The notes under the pieces: generated by a model
The model's input: the letters and a program-made list of their open reading frames with translations, nothing else
The model's database searches: none
Told to the model about the DNA's origin: nothing
Origin: Maridesulfovibrio sp.
Lineage (GTDB): Bacteria; Desulfobacterota; Desulfovibrionia; Desulfovibrionales; Desulfovibrionaceae
NCBI RefSeq assembly: GCF_963678865.1
Contig: NZ_OY787459.1
Coordinates: forward strand, 2,384,501 to 2,448,500
Length of the DNA stretch: 64,000 nt
Direction of reading: 5' to 3'
Position numbers and translations under genes: made by a program
In this document: in pieces, positions 18,785 through 26,643 of the stretch
Layout of the letters: each line of letters opens with the position of its first letter
Numbering within the stretch: the first letter of the stretch is position 1

Positions 18785-20302
18785 CTATTTCTTCTTTTTC
18801 TTGCGGGCCTGCTTATTAAGCTTTTTCTTCTTGCGGGCCTGAAGGGTCTTTTTGCTCTTGGTTTTGGAAGGCTGAGGCATACCGCCCATTCCTTCCATAC
18901 CTTCCAACCCTTCCATACCGGGCATTCCAGGCACTCCGGCTCCGCCGCCAAGTCCGGGCATTCCGGGCAGGTTCGGCATCTTGGGCATTTTGCCCTTTCC
19001 GCCTTTGCCGCCCATCATTTTCTTCATCATCTTGCTCATCTGCTCAAAATTTTTGAGCATCTGGTTGACCTCTTCGAGCTTAACACCGGAACCTTTCGCA
19101 ATCCTCTGCCTACGGCTGGGATTTATAAGCTTGGGCCGCCTGCGTTCCTCCATGGTCATGGACGAGATGATGGCTTCTATCCTGTTCAGTTCCTTGTCCG
19201 GGATCTCCATATCGCCGAGCTGTTTGGTCAGCCCGCCGAGTCCGGGGATCATTTTCATGATCGACCCCATGGAACCGATCTTCTTCATTCTGCGCATCTG
19301 GGTGCGGAAGTCCTCAAGGTCGAATTCGGCCTTGCGGAATTTCTCGGTCAGCTTTTCAGCTTCTCCTTCATCCATCACAGACTGGGCTTTCTCGATCAGG
19401 GAAAGAACATCCCCCATGCCGAGAATTCTTGAAGCGGCCCTGTCCGGATAAAAGAGTTCAAGCTCGGAAAGCTTTTCACCCACACCGACAAACTTAACTG
19501 ACTTACCGGTAACTGATTTGATGGAGAGCGCCGCACCGCCTCGGGCATCACCATCCATTTTGGTAAGGACTACACCGGTAACATCAAGTTTGTCATCAAA
19601 TGTGGAAGCCACATTGACAGCGTCCTGCCCTGTCATTGCGTCGGCCACGAAAAGGATTTCGTCCGGGGTACATTTTTCCTTGATGGAGGCGAGCTCATCC
19701 ATCAGGGGTTCATCGATATGCAAGCGTCCGGCTGTATCGAAAAGCAGGACATCGCATCCGGCCTCTTCCGCCTTGACCATAGCGTCACGGCAGATATCCA
19801 CGGGGTTCATATCCGTAGTAGACGGATAGGCCGGCATATCCAGCTGTTTGGCCAGCACATGAAGCTGGTCAATCGCAGCAGGACGGTAGACGTCGGCAGG
19901 AACAAGGTAAGGCTTGAACTTCTTGCGCCGCAGATACAAGGCAATCTTGGCGGAAGAAGTGGTCTTACCGGACCCCTGAAGGCCGACCATCATTATCTTG
20001 GAAAGCTTGCCCTTGGAGAGCTGAAGTCCTTCCTGTTCGCCGCCGAGCAGCTCGGTAAGCTCGTCGTTAACGACTTTGATTACCTGCTGTCCGGGAGAAA
20101 GCGATTTCTGGACCTCCTGCCCGAGAGCACGCTCCTTTACCTTTTCCACAAAATCTTTAACGACCTTGTAGTTTACGTCCGCTTCGAGAAGGGCAAGGCG
20201 CACTTCGCGCAGTCCGGCCTGGATGTTTTTCTCATCCAAGCGTCCCTGCCCTTTGAAATTCTTAAAGGCTTCGGATAGTCTGTCTGATAGGCTGTCGAAC
20301 AA
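18785..20302 (-). CDS. ffh: signal recognition particle GTPase Ffh
   Basis: A 505-residue SRP54 homologue that binds signal peptides of membrane proteins and docks with FtsY. N domain about 1-85; G domain with VGLQGSGKTTSSAKIALYL (P-loop), DTAGRLHIDE and LTKMDGDARGGAALS; M domain from about 320 with the RNA-binding region SGVKLEEVNQMLKNFEQMSKMMKKMMGG. The C-terminal tail is unusually long and low-complexity: a Met/Gly/Pro-rich stretch, then a Lys-rich end (KKKKLNKQARKKKKK). Such a tail is outside the conserved M domain and varies between species. First gene of the minus-strand translation block. Confidence 0.97.
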   Translation of the reverse strand: MFDSLSDRLSEAFKNFKGQGRLDEKNIQAGLREVRLALLEADVNYKVVKDFVEKVKERALGQEVQKSLSPGQQVIKVVNDELTELLGGEQEGLQLSKGKLSKIMMVGLQGSGKTTSSAKIALYLRRKKFKPYLVPADVYRPAAIDQLHVLAKQLDMPAYPSTTDMNPVDICRDAMVKAEEAGCDVLLFDTAGRLHIDEPLMDELASIKEKCTPDEILFVADAMTGQDAVNVASTFDDKLDVTGVVLTKMDGDARGGAALSIKSVTGKSVKFVGVGEKLSELELFYPDRAASRILGMGDVLSLIEKAQSVMDEGEAEKLTEKFRKAEFDLEDFRTQMRRMKKIGSMGSIMKMIPGLGGLTKQLGDMEIPDKELNRIEAIISSMTMEERRRPKLINPSRRQRIAKGSGVKLEEVNQMLKNFEQMSKMMKKMMGGKGGKGKMPKMPNLPGMPGLGGGAGVPGMPGMEGLEGMEGMGGMPQPSKTKSKKTLQARKKKKLNKQARKKKKK

Positions 20303-20579
20303 TTCTCTTACTCCGCCGGCTAAGCATTTTTACGCGCATTAATCTCAAAAGCTCCACCTTTTCGTGATTGATGCTGATTGCGTAAAGAAAGGGGTTGTCT
20401 GTTAAAGCTTTTATCCACCCAAGTCAAGTGAAGACTCTTATCAACTTTTTGGAAAATCACAAACACTTATCGTACACCAGCGAAAAATTACTGACAATAT
20501 TTCTTGCTTTTTCAAGCAATGAACCGTTTAATCATTTATTGTTACATAACTTCATTCACGCTGTTCAAGGAGGAGACGG

Positions 20580-21149
20580 ATGCCCAACATCGTCAAGGCA
20601 GAAGAATTTCATCTTGTGGACCCTATGGGAAGAGTCAGGTCTAAAATCTATATTTCAAATGATGGAAAAGTAATTGCCGACATATACGATTCAGCAGGAA
20701 GTCTGAACAACCGGGTCGACCTGCAGAAAACTGTCAAACTCGGCCCCACGGCCCACCAGAACGTGCCTCCGCACCAGAAAGAAACTCTGGGAGCATGGCA
20801 TGCTCGCATTGGGAATGAAGTAAAACTGACCCAATCCAAACTGCATGTGGGATCGTACAAACTCTATATTGATTTTGTTGAGAACAACACCGTGGCCAGC
20901 GGGAAATATCTCAATGAAGTAATTGAAGTTTCCGGCGAAATAGTAGATGTTTATACTAAAGGCTTCGGTGATCTTCATGTGGGACTCAAAGGGATTTCCA
21001 ACTTTACCGCCGAAGTGATCTGTCATTTTACCGAAGACCAGATTCCGGTTGTCAGCAACCTCAAGCCGGGCGTAAAGGTTCGCATTAAGGGGAAATGCAC
21101 CGAATACGTCAATAAACGGGTAAAAATTTGGGGCTGCCAGTTGCTGTAG
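20580..21149 (+). CDS. OB-fold (tRNA_anti-like) protein
   Basis: A 189-residue protein with a GGAGGAG Shine-Dalgarno six bases before the ATG. Residues about 90-189 (YIDFVENNTVASGKYLNEVI through VRIKGKCTEYVNKRVKIWG) match the tRNA_anti-like pattern: an Asn/Ala-containing helix, then alternating strands with a conserved Cys before FTEDQ and a VxIxGxC strand. The N-terminal 70 residues have no clear family. No signal peptide or membrane helix is visible. Function of this OB group is undefined. It is followed after 50 bases by an Fe-S protein gene, so the two may be co-transcribed. Confidence 0.8.
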   Translation: MPNIVKAEEFHLVDPMGRVRSKIYISNDGKVIADIYDSAGSLNNRVDLQKTVKLGPTAHQNVPPHQKETLGAWHARIGNEVKLTQSKLHVGSYKLYIDFVENNTVASGKYLNEVIEVSGEIVDVYTKGFGDLHVGLKGISNFTAEVICHFTEDQIPVVSNLKPGVKVRIKGKCTEYVNKRVKIWGCQLL

Positions 21150-21199
21150 CACTGACTGATTTGCAACGACATCAGGCCGGGACGGCAACAATTGCGCCT

Positions 21200-22288
21200 A
21201 TGCCTGTATCAAAATCACTGCGGGACGAACTGCAGAACACAGCTGACGAATGCATCGACTGCGGTAAATGCATGTCTTTGTGCCGCTTTCTGGCTGAAAG
21301 CGGATCCCCGGTATCCATCGCCTTGAAAGGACTGTCATCGGATAAGGAAATTGACTCCCTGTCAGTCCGCTCCTACGAATGCTCAACATGTGGGCTCTGT
21401 TCGGCAGTCTGTCCGGTGGAAGTCGAACCGGAACGCATGTTCAAGGAATTGCGCAATCACGCGCAGGCCAACGGACTCTTCAAGCTTAAACAGCACACTC
21501 CTTTACTTAAGTACGAAAAGCTGGGCCGGCGCTTCCCGTTCAAAGGAGAGTTCATACCGGAGAGCTGCAATGCTGTTTTCTTTCCGGGATGCACCCTTCC
21601 GGCCATGTTCCCGGATGCAACTCGAACCACCTACAAAATACTGAAACATCAGGACCCAAGGACAGGGCTGATGCTCAACTGCTGCTCCAAGCCTTCAAAG
21701 ATGCTCGGCTTGAAAAGCCGACATGAGGAAAACCTTTCCTCGCTGCTGCATCGCATGGAACGCATGGGCATAAAAAAAATTATTACAGCCTGCCCCAACT
21801 GTCATATGACATTCAAAGAATTCAATACCAAATTGGAAATTGTTTCCATTTACCAAAAACTGAAAACTGCCCGTTTTGCCCCGGTAAGGCCGAAAATCAC
21901 AGAAGTAACAATTCACGACCCCTGTGTTACCCGCTATGAAACAGAAATGCACGAGGACGTACGTGTCCTGCTTAAAGCTGTCGGGGTACAGGTAGTGGAA
22001 ATGAAACACAACCGCACCAAAACCCTCTGCTGCGGAGAAGGCGGGGCCACCCAGTTTTACAACAAAATTTACGCCAAAAACTGGTCCCGTAAACGAATCA
22101 CCGAAGCCAAAAGAGTCGGGGTTCCAATGGTCAGCTATTGTGCCGGATGTGTTAATTTTCTGGGCCACGAGCACCCGACCGCCCATGTTCTTGACCTGCT
22201 GCTGGTCAAAAGAAAGAGAATCCCGAAGCCGGTGGCCTTTCCTTTTAATTATTTAAATCGGCTGATATTGAGATTTTCCGTCCGCTAG
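21200..22288 (+). CDS. HdrD/GlpC-like Fe-S oxidoreductase
   Basis: From the ATG at 21200 the protein has 362 residues. Two ferredoxin clusters lie near the N-terminus (CIDCGKCMSLC, then CSTCGLCSAVCPVEVEP). Two CCG modules follow (GCTLPAMFPD...NCCSKPSKM and HDPCVTRYE...LCCGEGGATQF). This matches subunits that relay electrons in heterodisulfide-reductase-like, glycerol-3-phosphate or lactate dehydrogenase complexes. No catalytic partner is adjacent. A longer frame from a TTG at 21128 would overlap the previous gene and adds no family-like sequence, so I prefer the ATG, though its Shine-Dalgarno is weak. C-terminal residues are basic with no membrane helix. Confidence 0.85.
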   Translation: MPVSKSLRDELQNTADECIDCGKCMSLCRFLAESGSPVSIALKGLSSDKEIDSLSVRSYECSTCGLCSAVCPVEVEPERMFKELRNHAQANGLFKLKQHTPLLKYEKLGRRFPFKGEFIPESCNAVFFPGCTLPAMFPDATRTTYKILKHQDPRTGLMLNCCSKPSKMLGLKSRHEENLSSLLHRMERMGIKKIITACPNCHMTFKEFNTKLEIVSIYQKLKTARFAPVRPKITEVTIHDPCVTRYETEMHEDVRVLLKAVGVQVVEMKHNRTKTLCCGEGGATQFYNKIYAKNWSRKRITEAKRVGVPMVSYCAGCVNFLGHEHPTAHVLDLLLVKRKRIPKPVAFPFNYLNRLILRFSVR

Positions 22289-22346
22289 AAACTTTTTTTT
22301 ACCCGGGTCTTCTAATCCTGCACATATCCATGTAACACATTTGCCA

Positions 22347-23510
22347 ATGAGTTCAGCCAACAATGCCTTCACAGCCTCGGAATTTCCGCTTGCCCTGTTC
22401 AGTCTGGGACTGCCCCTTACCCTCGCAGCCTTCAGCCTGAGCGGATACAATGCACCTGCCAATCTGGCGGAAATTATTGCAACCGGAATGGCTGTACTTG
22501 GCCTGCTAATGGAAATGCTGCGCGGAAAAAAGCACAACAATGCGCCGCTATGGCTTAAAGCAGGAATCCCGGCACTGCTTATCACCTGGATTTCATTTAA
22601 CAATTTTGCACCGCTGGCCAGCCCTTTGCTGGAGCACCTGCCGCTGCTCATGGAATCCAGACCACTGCTGTTCCTGCTGATCAGTGCGCTCTGGTTGAGC
22701 ATATTCCCTCCCCCGACCCCAAAACAAATTTCATTTTGGGCAAGCTGGCTGGCCGGACTGATCTGCATTGAATTCTGCTGCCTTTTTTTCCTGCTTCACC
22801 AACCAGGTGCGCCGAATCTTTTCGGCATGCAGGCTATCAACGGCCCCATATTACTGGCCGGACTATGCGCAACTCTGCACAACCCTGAGGAGAACAGAAT
22901 CAACTGCCTGATCATTCTGGCCGGCATTTTCTGTTCTTTGGGCCGTGATGCTATTTTAGGAGCCGTTCTTATCCTGCTCATCTTCGACTCCAAGGGAATA
23001 GTTAAAAAGTTCCTGCTGGTGCTCTGTCTGTTCTTCTTTAATTACCTCTCACTGCAAATGCAGGACATGACCTTCATAAACAGACAGAATCTCCCTGCGT
23101 ACTGGCTGTGGTTGAATATCCTTGAGCTTTTCGCCCATAAACCCGAACTTCTATTCAGCGGTTTTTCCTTGACGATTCCCCTGCCGCTTAACGTTCCAGC
23201 CTATTTATGGACCATCTGGCACGGACAACAGCATGTCTGGACCGGTTCAGGAATCTACCTTTTCCATATTCTGCCCTTCTGGCTTCACCTGCTGACTGCA
23301 TGGGGACTGGCGGGTCCCTGTTTTGTTGCCGCTGCCTGCATAAGCTTATACAGACGCTATCCATCAAACATGATGTCCGGGCTCATGATCGCCATCATTA
23401 TCTGCGGTCTTTTCTGCCCCTTGCTTTATTCTCCCGCCAGCGCTCTTTTCCTTTTCCCAACATTTATCGCAGCAACCAAACCCGAAATTCAATCCTTCAG
23501 GTTCGAATAA
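22347..23510 (+). CDS. polytopic membrane protein, possibly O-antigen-ligase-like
   Basis: A 387-residue protein, nearly all hydrophobic, with roughly ten membrane segments; starting at the ATG two codons after an in-frame TTG. Charged loops are few (LRGKKHN, DSKGIVKK). A larger extracytoplasmic loop around residues 230-290 contains W/H-rich sequence (LWTIWHGQQHVWTGSG). Size, topology and a late large loop recall the Wzy/WaaL polymerase-ligase class, but no diagnostic motif is visible, so this is only a possibility. It follows the Fe-S gene by 58 bases. Confidence 0.7.
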   Translation: MSSANNAFTASEFPLALFSLGLPLTLAAFSLSGYNAPANLAEIIATGMAVLGLLMEMLRGKKHNNAPLWLKAGIPALLITWISFNNFAPLASPLLEHLPLLMESRPLLFLLISALWLSIFPPPTPKQISFWASWLAGLICIEFCCLFFLLHQPGAPNLFGMQAINGPILLAGLCATLHNPEENRINCLIILAGIFCSLGRDAILGAVLILLIFDSKGIVKKFLLVLCLFFFNYLSLQMQDMTFINRQNLPAYWLWLNILELFAHKPELLFSGFSLTIPLPLNVPAYLWTIWHGQQHVWTGSGIYLFHILPFWLHLLTAWGLAGPCFVAAACISLYRRYPSNMMSGLMIAIIICGLFCPLLYSPASALFLFPTFIAATKPEIQSFRFE

Positions 23511-23660
23511 AATACCCGTCTTGATCACGACTATCTAATCTTGATTACAATATATATACTTTTTTACATCACTTTGTAATACATTTGTATTCTTAATTGA
23601 TTCTTTATTAATTACTTTTGATATATATAAAAACTTCATACTTAGTCATTTTTTGTAATA

Positions 23661-23698
23661 ACTAAGTAATAAATAAAGTTTCATTTCGTATTACAAAT
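23661..23698 (+). promoter_or_regulatory. shared upstream element, copy 1
   Basis: Begins ACTAAGTAATAAATAA and ends CGTATTACAAA, 63 bases before the ATG of the 78-residue gene. The same element recurs before the thioesterase gene. A TTGACA at 23702-23707 overlaps a quasi-palindrome (ATTACAAATGTATT, 23690-23703). A related palindrome AATACATTTGTATT lies at 23578-23591. Together they look like operator sites around a promoter. Confidence 0.45.
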
Positions 23699-23761
23699 GT
23701 ATTGACATTTGTCTCATATAGGGAGAAGAATAATCCAAACGAAGCAGGTTAAGCAGACACA

Positions 23762-23998
23762 ATGAGCAGAAAAGTAAAATCCGTGAGGGTTCCGCTAGAG
23801 TTGGAAACCCTTAATCTTTCCAAACTGATCCGTGAATTTGAGAATTATCTCAGAGATCTGGAATCTGCCACATTGTTGAAGCAGGAAGGCAACCGTGACG
23901 CGGCGGAAGCCCTGATCAAGACGAGGCAACTGGATTTGGGAAAGAGAATCGCCAAAATGATATGGGAAGCCAGAGTCGAATATGGTAAACTCAAATAG
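23762..23998 (+). CDS. small helical hypothetical protein (78 aa)
   Basis: A 78-residue charged protein, predicted mostly helical (LIREFENYLRDLESATLLKQ, then RDAAEALIKTRQLDLGKRIAKMIWEAR). I recognise no family. No Cys, signal or membrane segment. It lies in an A/T-rich pocket and is flanked by two copies of the same 38-base element, one before it and one between it and the thioesterase. That arrangement suggests common control of both genes. A small regulatory or adaptor protein is a guess. Confidence 0.6.
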   Translation: MSRKVKSVRVPLELETLNLSKLIREFENYLRDLESATLLKQEGNRDAAEALIKTRQLDLGKRIAKMIWEARVEYGKLK

Positions 23999-24003
23999 AG
24001 CTT

Positions 24004-24041
24004 ACTAAGTAATACATAAGATATACAAAACGTATTACAAA
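24004..24041 (+). promoter_or_regulatory. shared upstream element, copy 2
   Basis: Starts ACTAAGTAATACATAAG and ends CGTATTACAAA; differs from copy 1 mainly in the middle and by one extra base. Within it GTAATAC (24009-24015) and GTATTAC (24032-24038) form an inverted repeat. It ends 39 bases before the thioesterase ATG. Confidence 0.45.
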
Positions 24042-24079
24042 ACGACATCAAAGCACAAACTCAGGATCAGGGTTGTACT

Positions 24080-24583
24080 ATGAAACCAAAAAAGATCAGC
24101 GACAGCAGGACCTTGATGACTTACCGGGTTCTACCGCAGGATACGAACCCAGCCGGGAACCTTCACGGCGGAGTCCTGCTGAAACAACTGGATCTGGTCG
24201 CTGCCACCTGCGCCATGCGCCATGCGCGAAAGCCGGTAGTAACAGCATCCATTGACCGTATGAATTTTCTGAGACCTGCTTATGTGGGGGAACTGATCAA
24301 CCTGCACGCCAACGTAAACATGGTCGGCAGAACATCCATGGAAATCGGGGTCCGGGTTGAAGCTGAAAATCTTTTAACCGGTGAGATAAGGCACACAAAC
24401 TCGGCATATCTCACATTTGTGGCCATGGGCGAAAATGGAAAACCTTCTCCGGTACCGCCGCTGATTCTTGAAACAGGAGTCGACCACAGGCGCAACCGGG
24501 AAGCAATAGAGCGCAGGTCTGTGCGCAAAGAAGAGAGGATTCGGGAAACCGCATCCGCAGCACAGAATAAAAGCAGGGAATAA
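24080..24583 (+). CDS. acyl-CoA thioesterase, hotdog fold (YciA/BACH type)
   Basis: A 167-residue hotdog-fold enzyme. Diagnostic features are PQDTNPAGNLHGGVLLKQLD, where N-x-x-G-x-x-H-G-G-x-x-L-x-x-x-D carries the catalytic Asp, followed by TASIDRMNFLRPAYVGEL and VNMVGRTSMEIGVRVEAENL. It hydrolyses acyl-CoA to free acid and CoA; chain length preference is unknown. The C-terminal 30 residues are highly charged (NREAIERRSVRKEER) and lie beyond the fold. It follows the 78-residue gene and shares its upstream element. No acyl-CoA pathway genes are adjacent, although two ligase genes lie 31 kb away. Confidence 0.9.
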   Translation: MKPKKISDSRTLMTYRVLPQDTNPAGNLHGGVLLKQLDLVAATCAMRHARKPVVTASIDRMNFLRPAYVGELINLHANVNMVGRTSMEIGVRVEAENLLTGEIRHTNSAYLTFVAMGENGKPSPVPPLILETGVDHRRNREAIERRSVRKEERIRETASAAQNKSRE

Positions 24584-24605
24584 ATCTCATCATACACAGC
24601 TCGAA

Positions 24606-24786
24606 CAGTGCGAATTACGTCCGAAGTCAGCCGAATTTGCACTGGATTGCATCTACCAGCAGATTGCAAGCTACTCCGAGTCTGGTTTCTGGCCGGGAGC
24701 TCCACCCTCCCGGCTAAAAATTTCGGCATCCTGCTCCTAAGGCGCCCGGCAAGGATAAACCCGATCCGGGCCGGGCGCCGCGCTTT
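24606..24786 (+). ncRNA. candidate structured RNA with own terminator
   Basis: This non-coding stretch between convergent genes holds three strong helices in the plus direction: an 11-bp stem with one G-U (24606-24616 with 24634-24644), an 8-bp stem GCCGGGAG/CTCCCGGC (24692-24699 with 24707-24714), and a 10-bp GGCGCCCGGC/GCCGGGCGCC stem (24741-24750 with 24770-24779) followed by GCGCTTTT, a plausible intrinsic terminator. A direct repeat GATTGCA lies between the first two. It could be the 3' UTR of the thioesterase gene or a separate small RNA. I do not recognise an RNA family, though size would suit a 6S-like RNA. Confidence 0.35.
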
Positions 24787-24803
24787 TCAACACCGTCAAG
24801 GCC

Positions 24804-24845
24804 GGAAAGGCCCTTCATGCGAATGTTCGCATGAAGGGCCTTTCC
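24804..24845. terminator. bidirectional hairpin, 20-base perfect arms
   Basis: Exact inverted repeat (arms starting GGAAAGGCCCTTC) around a two-base loop, between the candidate RNA and the sfsA stop. It can end transcripts from both sides. Confidence 0.65.
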
Positions 24846-24963
24846 ACTTTTGCCGGGATGCCATGAGCTTCTTACCAAAGCCTGAACTCATTTTGAAACA
24901 AGGGGTAAGAAAAAAGAAAAATTAATTTAAGCTCACCCCTCAAGCCTGTGTTACACACAGAAC

Positions 24964-25683
24964 TTATCGACAAGCTGCAAGCGGCAACTTTCTTCCGATA
25001 CCAATCCCAATCTCACTCAGCACCGCCTCGTAAGCCCAGCATTCGACACCTGCATCAAGAGCTTTGTAAAACAACTCCGCATACTCAGGGTCAATAAAAT
25101 CTGCAGGACCGAAACAATTTCCATCATTACGCTGAACAAAAAAGAACAGAGCCACCCTGTCTCCTTTGGCTGCAAGATCCATCAATTCCGTAAGGTGCTT
25201 ACGCCCGCGTTCAGTCTGGGCATCGGGAAAACAAGCCACATCATCCTCTACAAGAGTTACATTCTTGCACTCCACCCAAAGCATGGGAAGCTCACCTGAA
25301 TCGTCACTGAACAAACCATCCAGACGGCTGTTACCTACCTTGGCTTCGCGTTTGAGAGTTGTATACCCGGTTGCTTCCGGCAGCATTCCGGCTTCAAATG
25401 CAAATTGCAGCATTTTGTTGGGCACAGCGGTGTTGACCCCTATCATTTGTCCGAAAGGCAAAACCGCCTCAAGAGTCCATTTGAGTTTACGCTCGGGATT
25501 CAGGGCCGGGGAAATAAAAATTTCCTGTCCCTCACGCAACAGCCCAATCATGGATCCGGTATTATTGGTATGAACACCGACTATTTCACCATCAAGCATG
25601 GCTTCCACAGTAAAACGTTTATACCGACGGATAAAAATTGCCCGACGGCAACCCTCAGGGTAAAAAATTAACGGTTCTGACAT
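24964..25683 (-). CDS. sfsA: SfsA family nuclease-like protein
   Basis: A 239-residue SfsA homologue. The family pattern is visible: RRYKRFTVEAMLDGEIVGVHTNNTGSM at the N-terminus (OB-like), LDGLFSDDSGELPMLWVECKNVTLVEDD in the catalytic part, where D, E and K match a PD-ExK nuclease core, and FPDAQTERGRKHLTELMDL after it. SfsA was named for sugar-fermentation stimulation in E. coli; biochemical work points to nucleic-acid cleavage. Usual length. It is the only minus-strand gene here, convergent with the thioesterase and divergent from the dsr locus. Confidence 0.93.
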   Translation of the reverse strand: MSEPLIFYPEGCRRAIFIRRYKRFTVEAMLDGEIVGVHTNNTGSMIGLLREGQEIFISPALNPERKLKWTLEAVLPFGQMIGVNTAVPNKMLQFAFEAGMLPEATGYTTLKREAKVGNSRLDGLFSDDSGELPMLWVECKNVTLVEDDVACFPDAQTERGRKHLTELMDLAAKGDRVALFFFVQRNDGNCFGPADFIDPEYAELFYKALDAGVECWAYEAVLSEIGIGIGRKLPLAACR

Positions 25684-26064
25684 TTTACATTCCTTAATGA
25701 GTGTGATCTAAACAATGCAGAAACTGGATTTAGATCTTTCCAATTTACAATAAGATCAAGGATCAAGACGAGTTGCCTGCCATGCAATGAAACCGGATGA
25801 CAACAACACTGCCCGGAAGCGAGTTCCAGTATGCTTGCCTGAAACCCGGTTTGACAATGATTTTCACGCTATCTGATAGCTGAACTAAGAGCAAAACCCC
25901 TTGACGAATCACTAGGTATCTGGAATATCGTCCTGTTAGTCACAGTGTGACAGAATTCACATTTCAGGCTTTTTTATAAAAGCCTATCTCAATTTCCGGA
26001 CCCTGCAAAAAATTGATGCAGTGGCCTGAAATCTTTTATTGTTTACAATACAGGTAATACAAAA
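25684..26064. other. 381-base regulatory gap upstream of the dsr locus
   Basis: No gene is seen. It contains TTGACA (25854-25859) and TTGACG (25901-25906) as possible -35 boxes, a CRP-type palindrome at 25946-25961 and an 8-bp hairpin AGGCTTTT/AAAAGCCT just after it. It serves the plus-strand RsbRD-dsr genes and the divergent sfsA. Confidence 0.5.
25946..25961. promoter_or_regulatory. CRP/FNR-family type operator (TGTGA-N6-TCACA)
   Basis: The sequence TGTGACAGAATTCACA has both half-sites exact with a 6-base spacer. It is 104 bases before the sensor gene that precedes dsrMKJOP. CRP-family regulators such as HcpR have been linked to sulfate-reduction genes in Desulfovibrio; that this site is bound by such a protein is an inference. 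Confidence 0.45.
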
Positions 26065-26595
26065 ATGAGTCTTGTACAAAAATTGTCGGAAAGAAAAGAA
26101 GACCTGACAGAAAAATGGTACGACCTGATTCTTTCTTCATATCCTAAAGAGACCCAGGATGTATGGAGATCAAACAAGGATCGGTTTACCAACCCTGTCG
26201 GAGTTACCATCAAGAAGGTCGCGGGCGAACTTATTGACCTGATCCTTGAATGGAAAAGTGCCGACGATCTTGCCAAGTCCCTTGATGAACTGATTAAAAT
26301 CAGGACTGTTCAGGACTTTGCACCATCCAAAGCTTTAAGTTTTGTCTTTCTTTTCAAGAAACTCCTGAGAGACGAGTTCATGGAGGAACTGAAAAGTGAA
26401 GGTAAACTTGATGAGTTGCTCGCGTTTGAGGCCCGGATTGATAATCTGGGACTTATCGCGTTCGACATCTATACCAAGAATAGGGATTTGATTGCGCAAA
26501 TGAGAATTGATGAAATCAAGAGATCACATCACATGCTCCTTCGGCGGGTCAACAAAATCGAGGACGCTTCGGCCAGAGGGGCCGGACAGGTGTAG
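26065..26595 (+). CDS. RsbRD N-terminal-type sensor protein beside dsr genes
   Basis: A 176-residue all-helical protein of the RsbRD N-terminal (RsbT co-antagonist sensor) type: KLSERKEDLTEKWYDLILSSYP, then RFTNPVGVTIKKVAGELIDLIL and DFAPSKALSFVFLFKKLLRDE. In Bacillus stressosomes such non-heme globin-like domains sense stress; here the STAS output domain is missing and the protein ends after a helical tail (RSHHMLLRRVNKIEDA). It lies 48 bases upstream of dsrM on the same strand, and a gene of this kind preceding dsrMKJOP is a recurring arrangement in Desulfovibrio, so a link to sulfite reduction is likely. The mechanism is unknown. Confidence 0.8.
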   Translation: MSLVQKLSERKEDLTEKWYDLILSSYPKETQDVWRSNKDRFTNPVGVTIKKVAGELIDLILEWKSADDLAKSLDELIKIRTVQDFAPSKALSFVFLFKKLLRDEFMEELKSEGKLDELLAFEARIDNLGLIAFDIYTKNRDLIAQMRIDEIKRSHHMLLRRVNKIEDASARGAGQV

Positions 26596-26643
26596 TGGCC
26601 GGCTTCCCCCGGAAGCCAAACGTTATAAGCGAGGTGAAGGTAG

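Noticed and set aside
20395..20673. 92-codon plus-strand frame before the OB-fold gene
   Set aside because: It overlaps the OB-fold gene in another frame, whereas that gene has a strong GGAGGAG site and family match.
24584..24745. tRNA or tmRNA end suggested by AGCTCCACC
   Set aside because: No T-loop consensus, no acceptor pairing and no CCA at the right place.
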